Assembly (NCBI GenBank): GCA_046726235.1
Contig: JBKPAD010000006.1
Span: forward strand, 124,001-188,000
From: Nitricoxidireducens sp046726235
Lineage (GTDB): Bacteria; Pseudomonadota; Gammaproteobacteria; Burkholderiales; Rhodocyclaceae
DNA: 64,000 nucleotides
Reading direction: 5' to 3'
Below, piece by piece: positions 1 through 8,594 of the stretch. Below the pieces are notes generated by a model. The model was not told where the DNA came from. It ran no database searches and was given only the letters and a program-made list of their open reading frames with translations. A program made the position numbers and the translations under genes. How positions within the stretch are numbered: position 1 is the first letter of the stretch; the number at the start of each line of letters is the position of its first letter.

Positions 1-481
1 CGGCGGCGCGATGGCCGGAGCGCAGGCGCAGCAGCGTCAGCGGCAGGCCGATGTCGTTGTTGAAGTTGCCGGCCGTGGCCAGGCGCCCGTCCTCGCCATG
101 CTCCGCAGCGAGGATCGCGGAGATCATTTCCTTGACCGTGGTCTTGCCGTTGCTGCCGGTGACGCCGACCACCGGGATCGCGAAGCGACTGCGCCAGTCG
201 GCCGCCAGCCGGCCGAGCGCGAGCCGGGTGTCGTCGGCGGCGACCAGCGGCAGGCCGGCGCCGCGCGCCAGCGCCCACTCGCGATCGACCAGGGCGCCCG
301 CGGCGCCGCGCGACAGCACGTCGGCGACATAGTCATGGCCGTCGAACTTGTCGCCGCGCAAGGCGACGAACAACTCGCCGGGACGTATCGCCCGCGAATC
401 GGTCGAGACGCCGGCGAACTCGACGTCTGCACCCGTCAGCGCACCACCGACGGCGCGTGCCGCGTCGCCCAGCCGCATCAT
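1..481 (-). CDS. murF: UDP-N-acetylmuramoyl-tripeptide--D-alanyl-D-alanine ligase MurF (N-terminal part)
   Basis: This cytoplasmic ligase adds D-Ala-D-Ala to the UDP-MurNAc tripeptide, the last soluble step of the peptidoglycan precursor pathway. Only the first 160 codons lie in the window; the frame is still open at base 1. The N-terminal uridine-binding domain carries the DSR motif at about residues 28-30, and the ATP P-loop GVTGSNGKTT is at about 106-115. The ATG start overlaps the murE stop by four bases (ATGA), so the two are translationally coupled. It is the last gene seen of the leftward-reading dcw cluster. The family assignment is secure; the C-terminal catalytic part cannot be checked. 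Confidence 0.95.
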   Translation of the reverse strand, partial: MMRLGDAARAVGGALTGADVEFAGVSTDSRAIRPGELFVALRGDKFDGHDYVADVLSRGAAGALVDREWALARGAGLPLVAADDTRLALGRLAADWRSRFAIPVVGVTGSNGKTTVKEMISAILAAEHGEDGRLATAGNFNNDIGLPLTLLRLRSGHRAA

Positions 482-1932
482 CGCCGCGCTCCCAGCGCCA
501 GGCGCGCGTGCTCGACGTCGGAGAACGGATGCCGCACGCCGGCGGCTTCCTGGTAGGTCTCGTGGCCCTTGCCGGCGATCAGGACGACGTCCTTCTCGTC
601 CGCCGTCGCCACCGCGGCACGGATCGCCGCGGCACGGTCGGGCCGGATTTCGGGCCGCGTCTTCATGCCGACCAGGATTTCGTCGATGATCGCCTGCGGG
701 TCTTCGTTGCGCGGATTGTCGTCGGTCAGCACGACGCGATCGGCGAGGATCTCGACGACGGCTCCCATCAGCGGCCGCTTGCCGCGATCGCGGTCGCCGC
801 CGCAGCCGAAGACGCAAACGAGTTGCCCGCCGCGCGCCGCGGCCGTTTCGCGCAGGGTCTTGAGCGCCTTGTCGAGGGCGTCGGGCGTATGCGCGTAGTC
901 GACGATCACCAGCGGCTCGCCGTGTCCGCCGACTGCCTGCATGCGGCCGGCCGGCGGCTCGATGCGGCGCAGGACGCGGGCGATGTCGGCCAGCGTCTCG
1001 TCGCCGGCGAGGAGCGCGCCGATGACCGCCAGCAAATTGGACGCGTTGAAGCGGCCGATCAGGGGCGCCTCGATCTCGGTGCCGGCGAGCGTGAAGGCGA
1101 GGCCGGTCGCGGTCATGCGCAGGTTCTCTGCGGCGAGCACGAGATCAGCGCCGCCGCGGCCCTCGAGCGTGTAGCCGACGACGCGGACGCGGCCGGCGAG
1201 GCTGGCCGCCAGATCGGCGCCGAAGGGGTCGTCGAGATTGATGACCGCCGTCTTCAGCCCCGGCACTTCGAACAGCAATTCCTTGGCGCGGCCGTAGGCG
1301 GCCATGTCGCCGTGGTATTCGAGATGGTCGCGCGTGAGGTTCGTGAACACGGCGACGTCGAAGGCGGCGCCGTTGGTGCGGCCCTGGTCGAGGCCGATCG
1401 ACGACACTTCCATGGCGCAGGTCAGCGCGCCCTCGGCGACGAAGCGCGCCAGCAGGCCATGCAGCGCAACGGCGTCGGGCGTGGTGTTGATGCTGTCGGC
1501 AAGCTGGCCGGGAAAGCCGCTGCCGAGGGTGCCGATCACGGCGCACTTGCAGCCGAGCGCGTTCATCGCCTGCGCGATCCACTGCGTCACCGAGGTCTTG
1601 CCGTTGGTGCCGGTGACGCCGCACAGCCACAGTTGCTCGGAGGGCCGGCCATAGACGAGGTGGGCGATGTCGCCGAGCGCCGCGCCGAGCGCCGGCACCG
1701 CCACCTGCGGACCGGCGAAGGGAGCGACCGGCCCGGCCTCGTAGAGCACGCCGGCGGCGCCGCGCGCCAAGGCCTGCGGAATGTACTCGCGGCCGTCGCC
1801 GCGATGCCCCTTGAGCGCGACGAAGACGTCGCCCGGCTTGACCGCACGCGAATCGAGGCAGAGGCTCGTCGCCTCGACGCCCTGCTTCGCGAGCTCGCCA
1901 AGGATGGCTGCGGCGGCGGGAAGGTCGGTCAT
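478..1932 (-). CDS. murE: UDP-N-acetylmuramoyl-L-alanyl-D-glutamate--2,6-diaminopimelate ligase MurE
   Basis: MurE adds meso-diaminopimelate to UDP-MurNAc-L-Ala-D-Glu in the cytoplasm. The 484-residue product has the P-loop GVTGTNGKTS (about 105-114) and the DNPR motif (about 405-408), which in this family marks meso-diaminopimelate rather than lysine as substrate. The ATG at 1932 was chosen because the homologous region starts there and it lies five bases after the ftsI stop; the open frame upstream reads through ftsI out of frame. It overlaps murF by four bases. Length and motifs are typical. Confidence 0.97.
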   Translation of the reverse strand: MTDLPAAAAILGELAKQGVEATSLCLDSRAVKPGDVFVALKGHRGDGREYIPQALARGAAGVLYEAGPVAPFAGPQVAVPALGAALGDIAHLVYGRPSEQLWLCGVTGTNGKTSVTQWIAQAMNALGCKCAVIGTLGSGFPGQLADSINTTPDAVALHGLLARFVAEGALTCAMEVSSIGLDQGRTNGAAFDVAVFTNLTRDHLEYHGDMAAYGRAKELLFEVPGLKTAVINLDDPFGADLAASLAGRVRVVGYTLEGRGGADLVLAAENLRMTATGLAFTLAGTEIEAPLIGRFNASNLLAVIGALLAGDETLADIARVLRRIEPPAGRMQAVGGHGEPLVIVDYAHTPDALDKALKTLRETAAARGGQLVCVFGCGGDRDRGKRPLMGAVVEILADRVVLTDDNPRNEDPQAIIDEILVGMKTRPEIRPDRAAAIRAAVATADEKDVVLIAGKGHETYQEAAGVRHPFSDVEHARLALGARR

Positions 1933-1937
1933 CCGGC

Positions 1938-3671
1938 TCACATTTCTTCCTTTGCCGGCGGCACGTTCGCCATCTGCAACTGCGTCAGCGGGGCATCGGA
2001 GGCGACCCCGAGCGTGCGCAGCGCACCGGCCATCACCTGGGCGAACACCGGCGCCGAGACGTCGCCGCCGTAGTGTTTGCCGTTCGACGGCTCGTCGATC
2101 ATCACTGCGACCACCAGCCGCGGGTCGGACACCGGCGCGAAACCGACGAACGAAGCGACGTACTTGTTGGCATAGACGCCGCTTTCGAGCTTGTGCGAGG
2201 TGCCGGTCTTTCCGGCGACGCGGTAACCGGCGATCTGCGCCTTGGGCGCGGTGCCGCCGGGCTGCACCGCCATTTCGAGCATGGCGCGCACTTCGCGCGC
2301 CGTCTGTGCCGAGAATGCGGGCTTGCCGGTGGCGGGCGGCGTGTCGACACGCGTCAGCGACAGCGGCATCAGGTCGCCATCGCGGGCGAAGGCGAGATAG
2401 GCCCGCGCGAGCTGGATCAGGGTCACCGAAATGCCGTGACCGTAGGACATGGTGGCCTGCTCGATCGGACGCCAGCTCTTCGCCGGACGCAGGCGGCCGC
2501 CCACTTCGCCGGGGAAGCCGAGCTTCAGCGGCGTGCCGAAGCCGAGGCTGTCGTACATCTTCCACATCTCTTCAGAGGGGAAGGACAGCGCGATCTTGGA
2601 GATGCCGACGTTCGACGATTTCTGGATCACCTGCGCCACCGTGAGCACGCCGTGCGGATGGGCGTCCGAGATCGTCGCCGGGCCGATCGTCAGCTTGCCC
2701 GGCGCCGTCTGGATCGGCGTGTCGAAGCGGAAGGCGCCCTTCTCGAGCGCCAGCGCTGCGGTGAAGGGCTTGAGCGTCGAGCCGGGCTCGAAGGTGTCGG
2801 TGAAGGCGCGGTTGCGCAGTTGCGCGCCGGCGAGGCGCACGCGGTTGTTGGGGTTGTAGGTCGGCCAGTTCGTCAGCGCGAGAACCTCGCCGGTCTTGGC
2901 GTCGAGCACGACGATGCCGCCGGCCTTGGCCTTGTGCTCGGCGATCGCCTGCTTGAGGTGCGAATACGCGAGGTACTGGATCTTGCTGTCCATCGCCAGC
3001 GTGACGTCCTTGCCTTCCTGCGGCGCGCGGATCGATTCGACGTCCTCGACGATCTGGCCGCGGCGGTCGCGGATCACGCGCCGCGAGCCCGGCTTGCCGG
3101 CCAGCTGGCTTTGCAACGCGAGCTCGACGCCTTCCTGGCCGACGTCCTCGACGCCGGTGAAGCCGAGCATGTGCGCCATGACGTCGCCGGACGGATAGAA
3201 GCGGCGGTATTCCTTCTGGTCGAAGATGCCCGGCAGGCGCAGGCCGGCGACGCGCTCGGCGACGTCCGGCGGCACCTGGCGGCGCACGAAGACGAAGTCG
3301 CGGTCGGAGGCGAGCTTGGAATTTAGTTCGCGCACGTCCATCTCGAGCAGGCGCGCCAGCTCGCGCGACTGGTGCGGCGTCAGCTTGGCGTCCTCGGGAA
3401 TCGCCCAGATCGACTTGACGGGGGTGGACACGGCGAGCACGTCGCCGTTGCGGTCGACGATACGGCCGCGCGTGGCGGAGATCTCGATCACTCGCTCGTA
3501 TCGCGACTCGCCCTTCTGGCGCAGGAAGTCCTTCTGGAAGCCCTGCAGGTAGACGGAACGGCCGATCAGCGCGGCAAAGGCGGCCAGCAGCACCCACATA
3601 ACGAAGCGCATGCGCCATACCGGCAGCGCCTGCGACAGCAGCGGACTGCTGGCGAACTTGACGAACCTCAC
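1938..3671 (-). CDS. ftsI: peptidoglycan D,D-transpeptidase FtsI (penicillin-binding protein 3)
   Basis: FtsI cross-links septal peptidoglycan during division and is anchored in the inner membrane with its catalytic domain in the periplasm. The 577-residue product has one N-terminal membrane segment (about 22-42), a PBP dimerisation domain, and the transpeptidase motifs STLK (about 298-301, catalytic Ser), SSN (about 352-354) and KTGT (about 488-491). The start is taken as the GTG at 3671, which overlaps the ftsL stop as GTGA; this gives the usual family length, and an in-frame ATG further upstream would run through ftsL. The next ATG (residue 21) would cut into the membrane anchor. Confidence 0.96.
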   Translation of the reverse strand: MRFVKFASSPLLSQALPVWRMRFVMWVLLAAFAALIGRSVYLQGFQKDFLRQKGESRYERVIEISATRGRIVDRNGDVLAVSTPVKSIWAIPEDAKLTPHQSRELARLLEMDVRELNSKLASDRDFVFVRRQVPPDVAERVAGLRLPGIFDQKEYRRFYPSGDVMAHMLGFTGVEDVGQEGVELALQSQLAGKPGSRRVIRDRRGQIVEDVESIRAPQEGKDVTLAMDSKIQYLAYSHLKQAIAEHKAKAGGIVVLDAKTGEVLALTNWPTYNPNNRVRLAGAQLRNRAFTDTFEPGSTLKPFTAALALEKGAFRFDTPIQTAPGKLTIGPATISDAHPHGVLTVAQVIQKSSNVGISKIALSFPSEEMWKMYDSLGFGTPLKLGFPGEVGGRLRPAKSWRPIEQATMSYGHGISVTLIQLARAYLAFARDGDLMPLSLTRVDTPPATGKPAFSAQTAREVRAMLEMAVQPGGTAPKAQIAGYRVAGKTGTSHKLESGVYANKYVASFVGFAPVSDPRLVVAVMIDEPSNGKHYGGDVSAPVFAQVMAGALRTLGVASDAPLTQLQMANVPPAKEEM

Positions 3672-3931
3672 GGCGCCTCGACGGAAAGGATCTGCCCCGG
3701 CGCCGGCGGCCGCATGCCGAGCTTGTCGCGCGCGACCTTCTCGACCCGGGCGTGCGCGGCCAGGGTGCTCTGCTCGAGTTGCAGTTGGCCCCACTCGACC
3801 TCGAGATCGCGCATGCGGTTCTGCTCGCGCTCGAGGGCGGTGAAGAGCTTGCGCGCGTGATGGTTCGCGCTCACCGCCGACAGGGCGAGGGCGACGGCAA
3901 TGGCAAGGAGGACGAGGTTCAGGCGCGCCAT
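3668..3931 (-). CDS. ftsL: cell division protein FtsL
   Basis: FtsL is a small bitopic divisome protein that, with FtsB and FtsQ, activates septal wall synthesis by FtsWI. The 87-residue product has a short cytoplasmic start, one membrane segment (about 5-22) and a periplasmic region rich in charged and Leu residues, consistent with a coiled coil. Sequence conservation in this family is low, so the call rests on size, topology and its position between rsmH and ftsI. The start overlaps the rsmH stop by one base (TGATG) and the end overlaps ftsI by four. Confidence 0.93.
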   Translation of the reverse strand: MARLNLVLLAIAVALALSAVSANHHARKLFTALEREQNRMRDLEVEWGQLQLEQSTLAAHARVEKVARDKLGMRPPAPGQILSVEAP

Positions 3932-4848
3932 CAGAGTTTCTCGGCGATGCGCATGACGGCGCTGCGGGCGCGGGGGTTGGCGGCGGTTTCCGCCGCCGAG
4001 GGGAACACCGGCTTGCCGACCAGCCGCAGCTTCGGCGGCGGCAGGTCGGCGGCGCGCACGGGCAGGCCCTTGGGCAGCCGGGGAGGACTGGATTCGTCGC
4101 GCAGGAAGCGCTTGACGATCCGGTCCTCGAGGGAGTGGAAGGAGATCACCACCAGCCTGCCGCCGCGTGCCAATCGCGCCACGCCTTGCGGCAGGACTAG
4201 CGACAGCTCCTCAAGCTCCCGATTGACGTGAATCCGTAGAGCCTGAAAGCTGCGCGTCGCCGGATGCTGGCCCGGTTCCCGCGTGAGCACGGCTTTTTCC
4301 ACGAGCGCGGCAAGCTGTCGCGTGGTTGAAATACGGTATTCGCACCGAGCAGCAACAACCGCCTTTGCAATCGCATGAGCAAACCGTTCTTCGCCATAGT
4401 CCCTGATCACCTTCTCGATTTCACGTTGATCTGCCCGCGCCAGAAAGTCCGCCGCGGTCTCCCCCTGCGTCGTGTCCATGCGCATGTCCAGCGGCGCATC
4501 GAAACGAAAACTCATGCCCCTCTCGGGCGTATCCAACTGCGGCGACGAGACGCCGATGTCGAGCAGCACGCCGTCCGCCTGCGCGATTCCCAGCCCGTCG
4601 AGCACTTCGCCCAACCGGCCGAACGCCGCATGGACCATCGTCAGCCGCGGATCGCCCAGCGCCTGGCCGGCGGCCACCGCCACCGGATCGCGGTCGAGCG
4701 CGACCAGCCTTCCTGAACTGCCCAGCCGCGCCAGGATTTCCCGGCTGTGTCCGCCCCTCCCGAAGGTGGCATCCACGTAGGTGCCGCCTTCTTTCACCGC
4801 CAACGCTTCGACCGCTTCCGCCAGCAGCACGCTGACGTGACCCGTCAC
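3931..4848 (-). CDS. rsmH: 16S rRNA (cytosine(1402)-N(4))-methyltransferase RsmH (MraW)
   Basis: RsmH methylates N4 of C1402 in 16S rRNA using S-adenosylmethionine. The 305-residue product has the SAM-binding motif DATFGRGGHS near residues 26-35 and the conserved C-terminal block around NPRARSA. The GTG start at 4848 overlaps the mraZ stop (GTGA). Bases about 4190-4520, coding for the middle of the protein, are visibly less GC-rich and use rarer codons than the flanks, although the protein stays intact; a recombined patch is possible. Confidence 0.97.
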   Translation of the reverse strand: MTGHVSVLLAEAVEALAVKEGGTYVDATFGRGGHSREILARLGSSGRLVALDRDPVAVAAGQALGDPRLTMVHAAFGRLGEVLDGLGIAQADGVLLDIGVSSPQLDTPERGMSFRFDAPLDMRMDTTQGETAADFLARADQREIEKVIRDYGEERFAHAIAKAVVAARCEYRISTTRQLAALVEKAVLTREPGQHPATRSFQALRIHVNRELEELSLVLPQGVARLARGGRLVVISFHSLEDRIVKRFLRDESSPPRLPKGLPVRAADLPPPKLRLVGKPVFPSAAETAANPRARSAVMRIAEKL

Positions 4849-5294
4849 AGCGATATGCCCTCGAAGCCCGGCGGCGGCTCGGTGGCGGCCAGCGCCTCGA
4901 ACGCCGCGTCCTGCTGTTTCTTCCAGCCGGCGTCGGACCAGATCTCGAAATGGCTACCCATGCCGACGAGCCAGACCTGTTTCTCCAGGCCGGCGAACTC
5001 GCGCAGCTCGGGACCGATCAGCAGGCGGCCGGCGCCGTCGAGCTCCTCGTCGCGCGCATTGCCGACGAGCACGCGCTTGGCGGCGGCGGAACGGGGATCG
5101 AAGCTGGGGGCGGCAAGAATCTGGTCGCGGATCGGCGCCCAGGCGGACTCGGGATAAAGGAGCAGGCAGCGATGCGGGTGCGTGGTCAGCACGAGGCGGC
5201 CGGCACTGGCGACGATCAGCGCGTCGCGATGGCGCGACGGCACCGCCATGCGTCCCTTCGCGTCCAGATTAAGCGCCGCTGCCCCTTGAAACAC
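4845..5294 (-). CDS. mraZ: division/cell wall cluster transcriptional repressor MraZ
   Basis: MraZ is a DNA-binding ring protein with two SpoVT-AbrB-type domains that represses its own dcw operon in E. coli. The GTG at 5294 is preferred over the ATG at 5345: it gives VFQGAAALNLDAKGR, the expected family N terminus, a normal length of 149 residues, and has a GGGGGAG ribosome binding site 5-6 bases upstream. The conserved DAKGR and AKRVLVGNA regions mark the two half-domains. Its likely operator lies at 5340-5364. It is the first gene of the cluster and is coupled to rsmH by a four-base overlap. Confidence 0.95.
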   Translation of the reverse strand: MFQGAAALNLDAKGRMAVPSRHRDALIVASAGRLVLTTHPHRCLLLYPESAWAPIRDQILAAPSFDPRSAAAKRVLVGNARDEELDGAGRLLIGPELREFAGLEKQVWLVGMGSHFEIWSDAGWKKQQDAAFEALAATEPPPGFEGISL

Positions 5295-5339
5295 CCGGTC
5301 TCCCCCGACTTGTTTTTTGGGCTGCCGGAAGCTCTTCGC

Positions 5340-5364
5340 CCCCACCTTGCCCCACTGCGTCCCA
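5340..5364 (-). promoter_or_regulatory. three MraZ boxes (TGGGN repeats with 10-bp period)
   Basis: On the minus strand the pentamers TGGGA (5364-5360), TGGGG (5354-5350) and TGGGG (5344-5340) are spaced exactly 10 bp apart, one helical turn. Tandem TGGG repeats separated by 5 nt upstream of mraZ are the described binding site of MraZ. The first box touches the proposed -10 hexamer, so bound MraZ would block transcription start, which fits autorepression. Confidence 0.85.
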
Positions 5365-5392
5365 CTTTAAAACACAAATTTTCGAGGGTCAA
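5364..5392 (-). promoter_or_regulatory. sigma70-type promoter of the mraZ (dcw) operon
   Basis: The minus strand shows -35 TTGACC (5392-5387), a 17-bp spacer and -10 TAAAGT (5369-5364). Transcription would begin around 5356-5358, inside the MraZ boxes and about 60 bases before the mraZ GTG. The interval 5393-5596 up to the bactofilin stop holds no gene that I can support; it contains an AT-rich inverted repeat (arms 5463-5469 and 5475-5481) of unknown role. Confidence 0.75.
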
Positions 5393-5596
5393 GCGGTTTT
5401 TTCTTTGTGGCACAAGGACTTATGCTGGCTTTTAGACAGATTTCAGCGGAAATTTATCCTTTGTTTTCAATGGATGAAAACATGAAGTGAAAGTGAGTTG
5501 TAAAGAGTGGGGCGTGCTCGTTCTCTCGCGGGCTGGCTGCGACGGCGGCGGCGGCAGCTAGATGAGGGGGCGTGGCGGCGAACGCCGCCGGACGTA

Positions 5597-6124
5597 CTAG
5601 TGGTGCGCGGTCGAGGGCGGCTCGAGCGGCGCAAGCCCGGGCGTCGAGGCCTTCGGACCGGGAGGGGCCGGCGCCTTGGCCGCAGGCGCCGGCCTGGCGC
5701 CGGTTCCCGACGCGGCAGGCAGCGACTCGATGTCGCCGGACAGTTCGCCGCCTTCCTCGACCACCAGCGCACCGTAGCGAATCTTGCCCGACACCTTGCC
5801 GGTTCCGCATACGGTCAGGCGCCGGCGCACCGTCAGGTCGCCGTCGAAACGGCCGCGTATTTCGGCCATCTCGATCTGCACCGTGCCCGAGAAGGTGCCG
5901 GTCTCGCTGATCTGCATGACCCGACCGTCGACGGTCGCTTCGACACGCCCCTCGACGATCACGGTGTCGCAATCCGAGATCTCGGATCCCGTCAGCCGGA
6001 TGTTGGGGCCTACGACCAGCTTGCCGCCTTCGGCTTCGACGATGGGTTGCGCGGTCGCGGGCGGCGGGATTTCCTTGTCCGCGACGGTCTCTTCGTTGCT
6101 GCTCTTCTTGCCGAAAATAGCCAT
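5597..6124 (-). CDS. bactofilin family protein (polymer-forming cytoskeletal protein)
   Basis: Bactofilins self-assemble without nucleotides into filaments that position cell-wall and other envelope machinery. The 175-residue product has a short N-terminal tail starting MAIFGKKSS, a central beta-helix DUF583 domain (about 35-135) with repeating G-x-V/I patterns such as GRVEATVDGRV and GRFDGDLTV, and a Pro/Ala-rich C-terminal tail. The ATG at 6124 is preceded by GAGGT. Here it stands alone, without the M23 peptidase gene often next to bactofilins. Confidence 0.93.
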   Translation of the reverse strand: MAIFGKKSSNEETVADKEIPPPATAQPIVEAEGGKLVVGPNIRLTGSEISDCDTVIVEGRVEATVDGRVMQISETGTFSGTVQIEMAEIRGRFDGDLTVRRRLTVCGTGKVSGKIRYGALVVEEGGELSGDIESLPAASGTGARPAPAAKAPAPPGPKASTPGLAPLEPPSTAHH

Positions 6125-6183
6125 GTCGACCTCACGCCGTGATTTGCGAGCTTCGAATCTAGACAAGGAAAATCGCGCCACGT

Positions 6184-6924
6184 TCATCGCCGTAGCGATT
6201 CATCAGCCTGGGGCGCCGGCCGCTCCGGCGCGCCAGGCACCGGCGCGATCGCATCGGGCGACGCCACGCGGTTGCGCCCCCGCTGCTTCGCCACGTACAA
6301 CGCTTCGTCGGCGACCCTCAGCACCGCTTGCCACGAGGAACCGTGCTGCGGGAAGGTGGCGGCACCGAGCGAGAGCGTCGCCGTCGGCAGCGGCTTGTCC
6401 CGGTATTCGAGGCGCAAGCCGCCGAAGCCGGTGCGCAGTTGCTCGGCACGCTGCAGGGTCTTCTCCAGCGACGCGCCCGGCAGGATGACGACGAACTCCT
6501 CGCCGCCGTAGCGGCAGGCGATGTCGACGCCGCGCGTGTGCGCCTGCAGGAAGCGGCCGGTCTCGCGCAGCAAGGCGTCCCCGGCCTGATGGCCGAAGGT
6601 GTCGTTGAATTTCTTGAAGTGGTCGATATCGATCATGATGATGCCGAACGAACCGGCGTTGCGCTGGGCCTGCAGTTCTTCGCGCGCGACCATCTCTTCC
6701 ATGTGCCGGCGGTTGTAGAGGCCGGTCAGCGGATCGTGGATCGACAGCGCCAGCAGCGTTTCATGCAGCCGGATGTTGGCGATCGCGAGGGCGGCGCGCT
6801 CCGCCAGGTTCTCGGCGATCTGCAGGCGATTGACGCGCTCGCGCTCACGGAACTCGACGTCCGTTTCCGTCGCCGCCTCGAAGCCGCGCAGGTGCAGGAT
6901 GCCGAGGGTTTCGGCCTGGGCCAT
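6184..6924 (-). CDS. diguanylate cyclase, GGDEF-containing C-terminal half of a frameshifted gene
   Basis: This 246-codon frame makes the end of a GAF domain followed by a complete GGDEF domain. The active site GGEEF is at about residues 140-144 and the product-inhibition site RGVD lies five residues before it, so the cyclase itself looks functional. The frame begins with an ATG that overlaps the stop of the upstream sensor half (TGATG). In the same frame, sequence immediately upstream of that ATG encodes NYLCIPL, the expected continuation of the GAF domain, so this is half of one gene, split by a single-base loss near 6946-6956. Translational restart at TGATG could still yield a free GAF remnant-GGDEF protein. 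Confidence 0.85.
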   Translation of the reverse strand: MAQAETLGILHLRGFEAATETDVEFRERERVNRLQIAENLAERAALAIANIRLHETLLALSIHDPLTGLYNRRHMEEMVAREELQAQRNAGSFGIIMIDIDHFKKFNDTFGHQAGDALLRETGRFLQAHTRGVDIACRYGGEEFVVILPGASLEKTLQRAEQLRTGFGGLRLEYRDKPLPTATLSLGAATFPQHGSSWQAVLRVADEALYVAKQRGRNRVASPDAIAPVPGAPERPAPQADESLRR

Positions 6925-8462
6925 CAGCGGAATGCAAAGGTAGTTCGCCGCGAGGCCTCGCCGACGTGGCGGCAGTAGGGGCCCGGGTGGGCCGCGCCGA
7001 CCACGTACGGCCGGCCGCGCCGCAGCGCCCAGCAGTCTTCCGGAGCGAACGTCAGTTCGCCGGCCGGAATGCCGCCCCAGACGACGCTGGCATCGATGAC
7101 GTCCCTTGCCGGGCCGGTCATGAACAGGCCGCCGGCCGAACCGGCGAACAATTCCTGGGCAAAGCGCGAAACCGCCGTGTTGGCCTCGTCCGTGTTCAGG
7201 CAGCCCTGCATCAGGTTGCTCATCTCGCTGAGCTTGGTCATCTGCGAGGAGTGCCGCTGCAATACCTCGAGCGAATCCTCGAGGCGCCGCTTGGTGGTTT
7301 CGAGCTCAAGGGTCCTTTCCTCGACGCGTTGTTCGAGTTCGTCGTTGAGGTGCCGCGCTTCCTCGACCGCGTGCGAACGTTCCATCTCGCGCCCGTCCAT
7401 CACCTCGGACATGCTGTCGAACGCCTCGGCCAGACGGCCGAGCTCGTCCCGGCTGTGGTCGATGCCGCTGCGCGCGTCGAGATGGCCGGCGCGCAGTTCC
7501 TCGGCGGCCTTGCCGAGCCGCGCGACGCGCCGCAGGATCATGCGGTCGCTGGCCAGCCAGACGACGGCGATCACCAGCAGGGTGGCGATCGCCAGGATCG
7601 CGGTCTGGCGATAGACCACCGGCGCGGCGGCGCTGAACACCCGGGCTTCCGGCACGCCGATGATCAGGTAGATCGTCCGTTCGGCGGACCGCGACACGGT
7701 GGCAAAGGCCACCAGCGAGGGCACGCCGTCGAGGCCGGCCAGCTGGGCGGTGCCCTCGCCGCCGTAGGCCTGCACGGTACGCAGCAGCAGCGTGTCGGGC
7801 AGCGACCTGCCGGTCAGCCCTTGCGGGTCGGGGTCGCGGGCGAGCACCTGTCCCCGGTCGTTGAGGAAGGTCATGCTGGCGCCCTCGAACGGAAGCGCCG
7901 CGATCAGCGGCTTGCTCGCCGCCAGGAAGTCGACCGCGGCGAACGCGACGCCGCGCCGGGTGCCGTCGGCTTCCTTGATCGGCAGGCCGGAATTGAGCGA
8001 CGGTTTGGCGGGGTCGATGCCGACGAAGTAGTCGCCGGTCTCGAACATCGAACTCTTCATCGCCCGCTGGAAGAAGTCGCGCTCGGCAAAGTTGATCGGG
8101 AATTTCAGCGGCACGGCGCTGCAGACCAGCGCGCCGTCGGCGCGCACCAGGCCGACGTTCAGGTATTCGGGAAAGCCGGGCATCAGGCCCGTCAGGAAGG
8201 CGTCGCAGCTCGTCGCCGCCATGTTGCCGACGACCGGAAAGCGGACCAGGACCTCGAGCAGATTGCGCGCCTTCACCGTCAGGCGCTCCTGGTTGGCGGC
8301 GATCAATTTCACCACGCGCATGGCGTCGGCCTGCACCTGCGCACGCTGCGCGTCGAAGGTGCGCCAGGCGTTGTAGGCAATGAGCCCAAGCGAGAGCAGC
8401 ATCGCCAGCACGAGGACGATGGCGAGGCGGCTCCTGAGCGAGGAAAACAGGTCGAGCTTCAT
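6924..8462 (-). CDS. membrane sensor half of the frameshifted diguanylate cyclase (Cache-like, HAMP, partial GAF)
   Basis: The ATG at 8462 begins a 512-residue product: a membrane segment (about 12-30), a periplasmic region of about 250 residues that resembles a double Cache sensor, a second membrane segment, a HAMP linker, a coiled coil and the first part of a GAF domain ending in PYCRHVGEAS. The frame then runs into nonsense and stops at 6924. The missing GAF end and the GGDEF domain continue in another frame at 6184-6924. One extra G in the CCTCGCGGCGAAC stretch would join them as EASAANYLCIPL. Sequencing error or genuine inactivation cannot be told apart here. Confidence 0.85.
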   Translation of the reverse strand: MKLDLFSSLRSRLAIVLVLAMLLSLGLIAYNAWRTFDAQRAQVQADAMRVVKLIAANQERLTVKARNLLEVLVRFPVVGNMAATSCDAFLTGLMPGFPEYLNVGLVRADGALVCSAVPLKFPINFAERDFFQRAMKSSMFETGDYFVGIDPAKPSLNSGLPIKEADGTRRGVAFAAVDFLAASKPLIAALPFEGASMTFLNDRGQVLARDPDPQGLTGRSLPDTLLLRTVQAYGGEGTAQLAGLDGVPSLVAFATVSRSAERTIYLIIGVPEARVFSAAAPVVYRQTAILAIATLLVIAVVWLASDRMILRRVARLGKAAEELRAGHLDARSGIDHSRDELGRLAEAFDSMSEVMDGREMERSHAVEEARHLNDELEQRVEERTLELETTKRRLEDSLEVLQRHSSQMTKLSEMSNLMQGCLNTDEANTAVSRFAQELFAGSAGGLFMTGPARDVIDASVVWGGIPAGELTFAPEDCWALRRGRPYVVGAAHPGPYCRHVGEASRRTTFAFR

Positions 8463-8594
8463 GGCAGCACCTGCTGTCAGGACACCCCTTTGTCCTCCCC
8501 GGTTCCTCGCTCGCGGCGAGGCGGTGCATCGTTTCCCAATGTAGTCGAGCGGGCGTCGGGACGCCATTGCATGGAAAACCGTGTCGTCGGAGGT

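Noticed and set aside
457..2073. Open frame on the plus strand across murE
   Set aside because: Antisense to murE, which has all expected motifs.
5463..5481. Inverted repeat GTTTTCA/TGAAAAC as bactofilin terminator
   Set aside because: The stem is AT-rich and no T-run follows on the minus strand; it stays unexplained.
5574..5589. GGCGGC/GCCGCC hairpin just after the bactofilin stop
   Set aside because: No T-tract follows, and such short GC repeats are common by chance here.
6940..6960. Programmed ribosomal frameshift in the GGDEF gene
   Set aside because: There is no slippery A/T heptamer and no clear stimulatory structure; a lost base is simpler.
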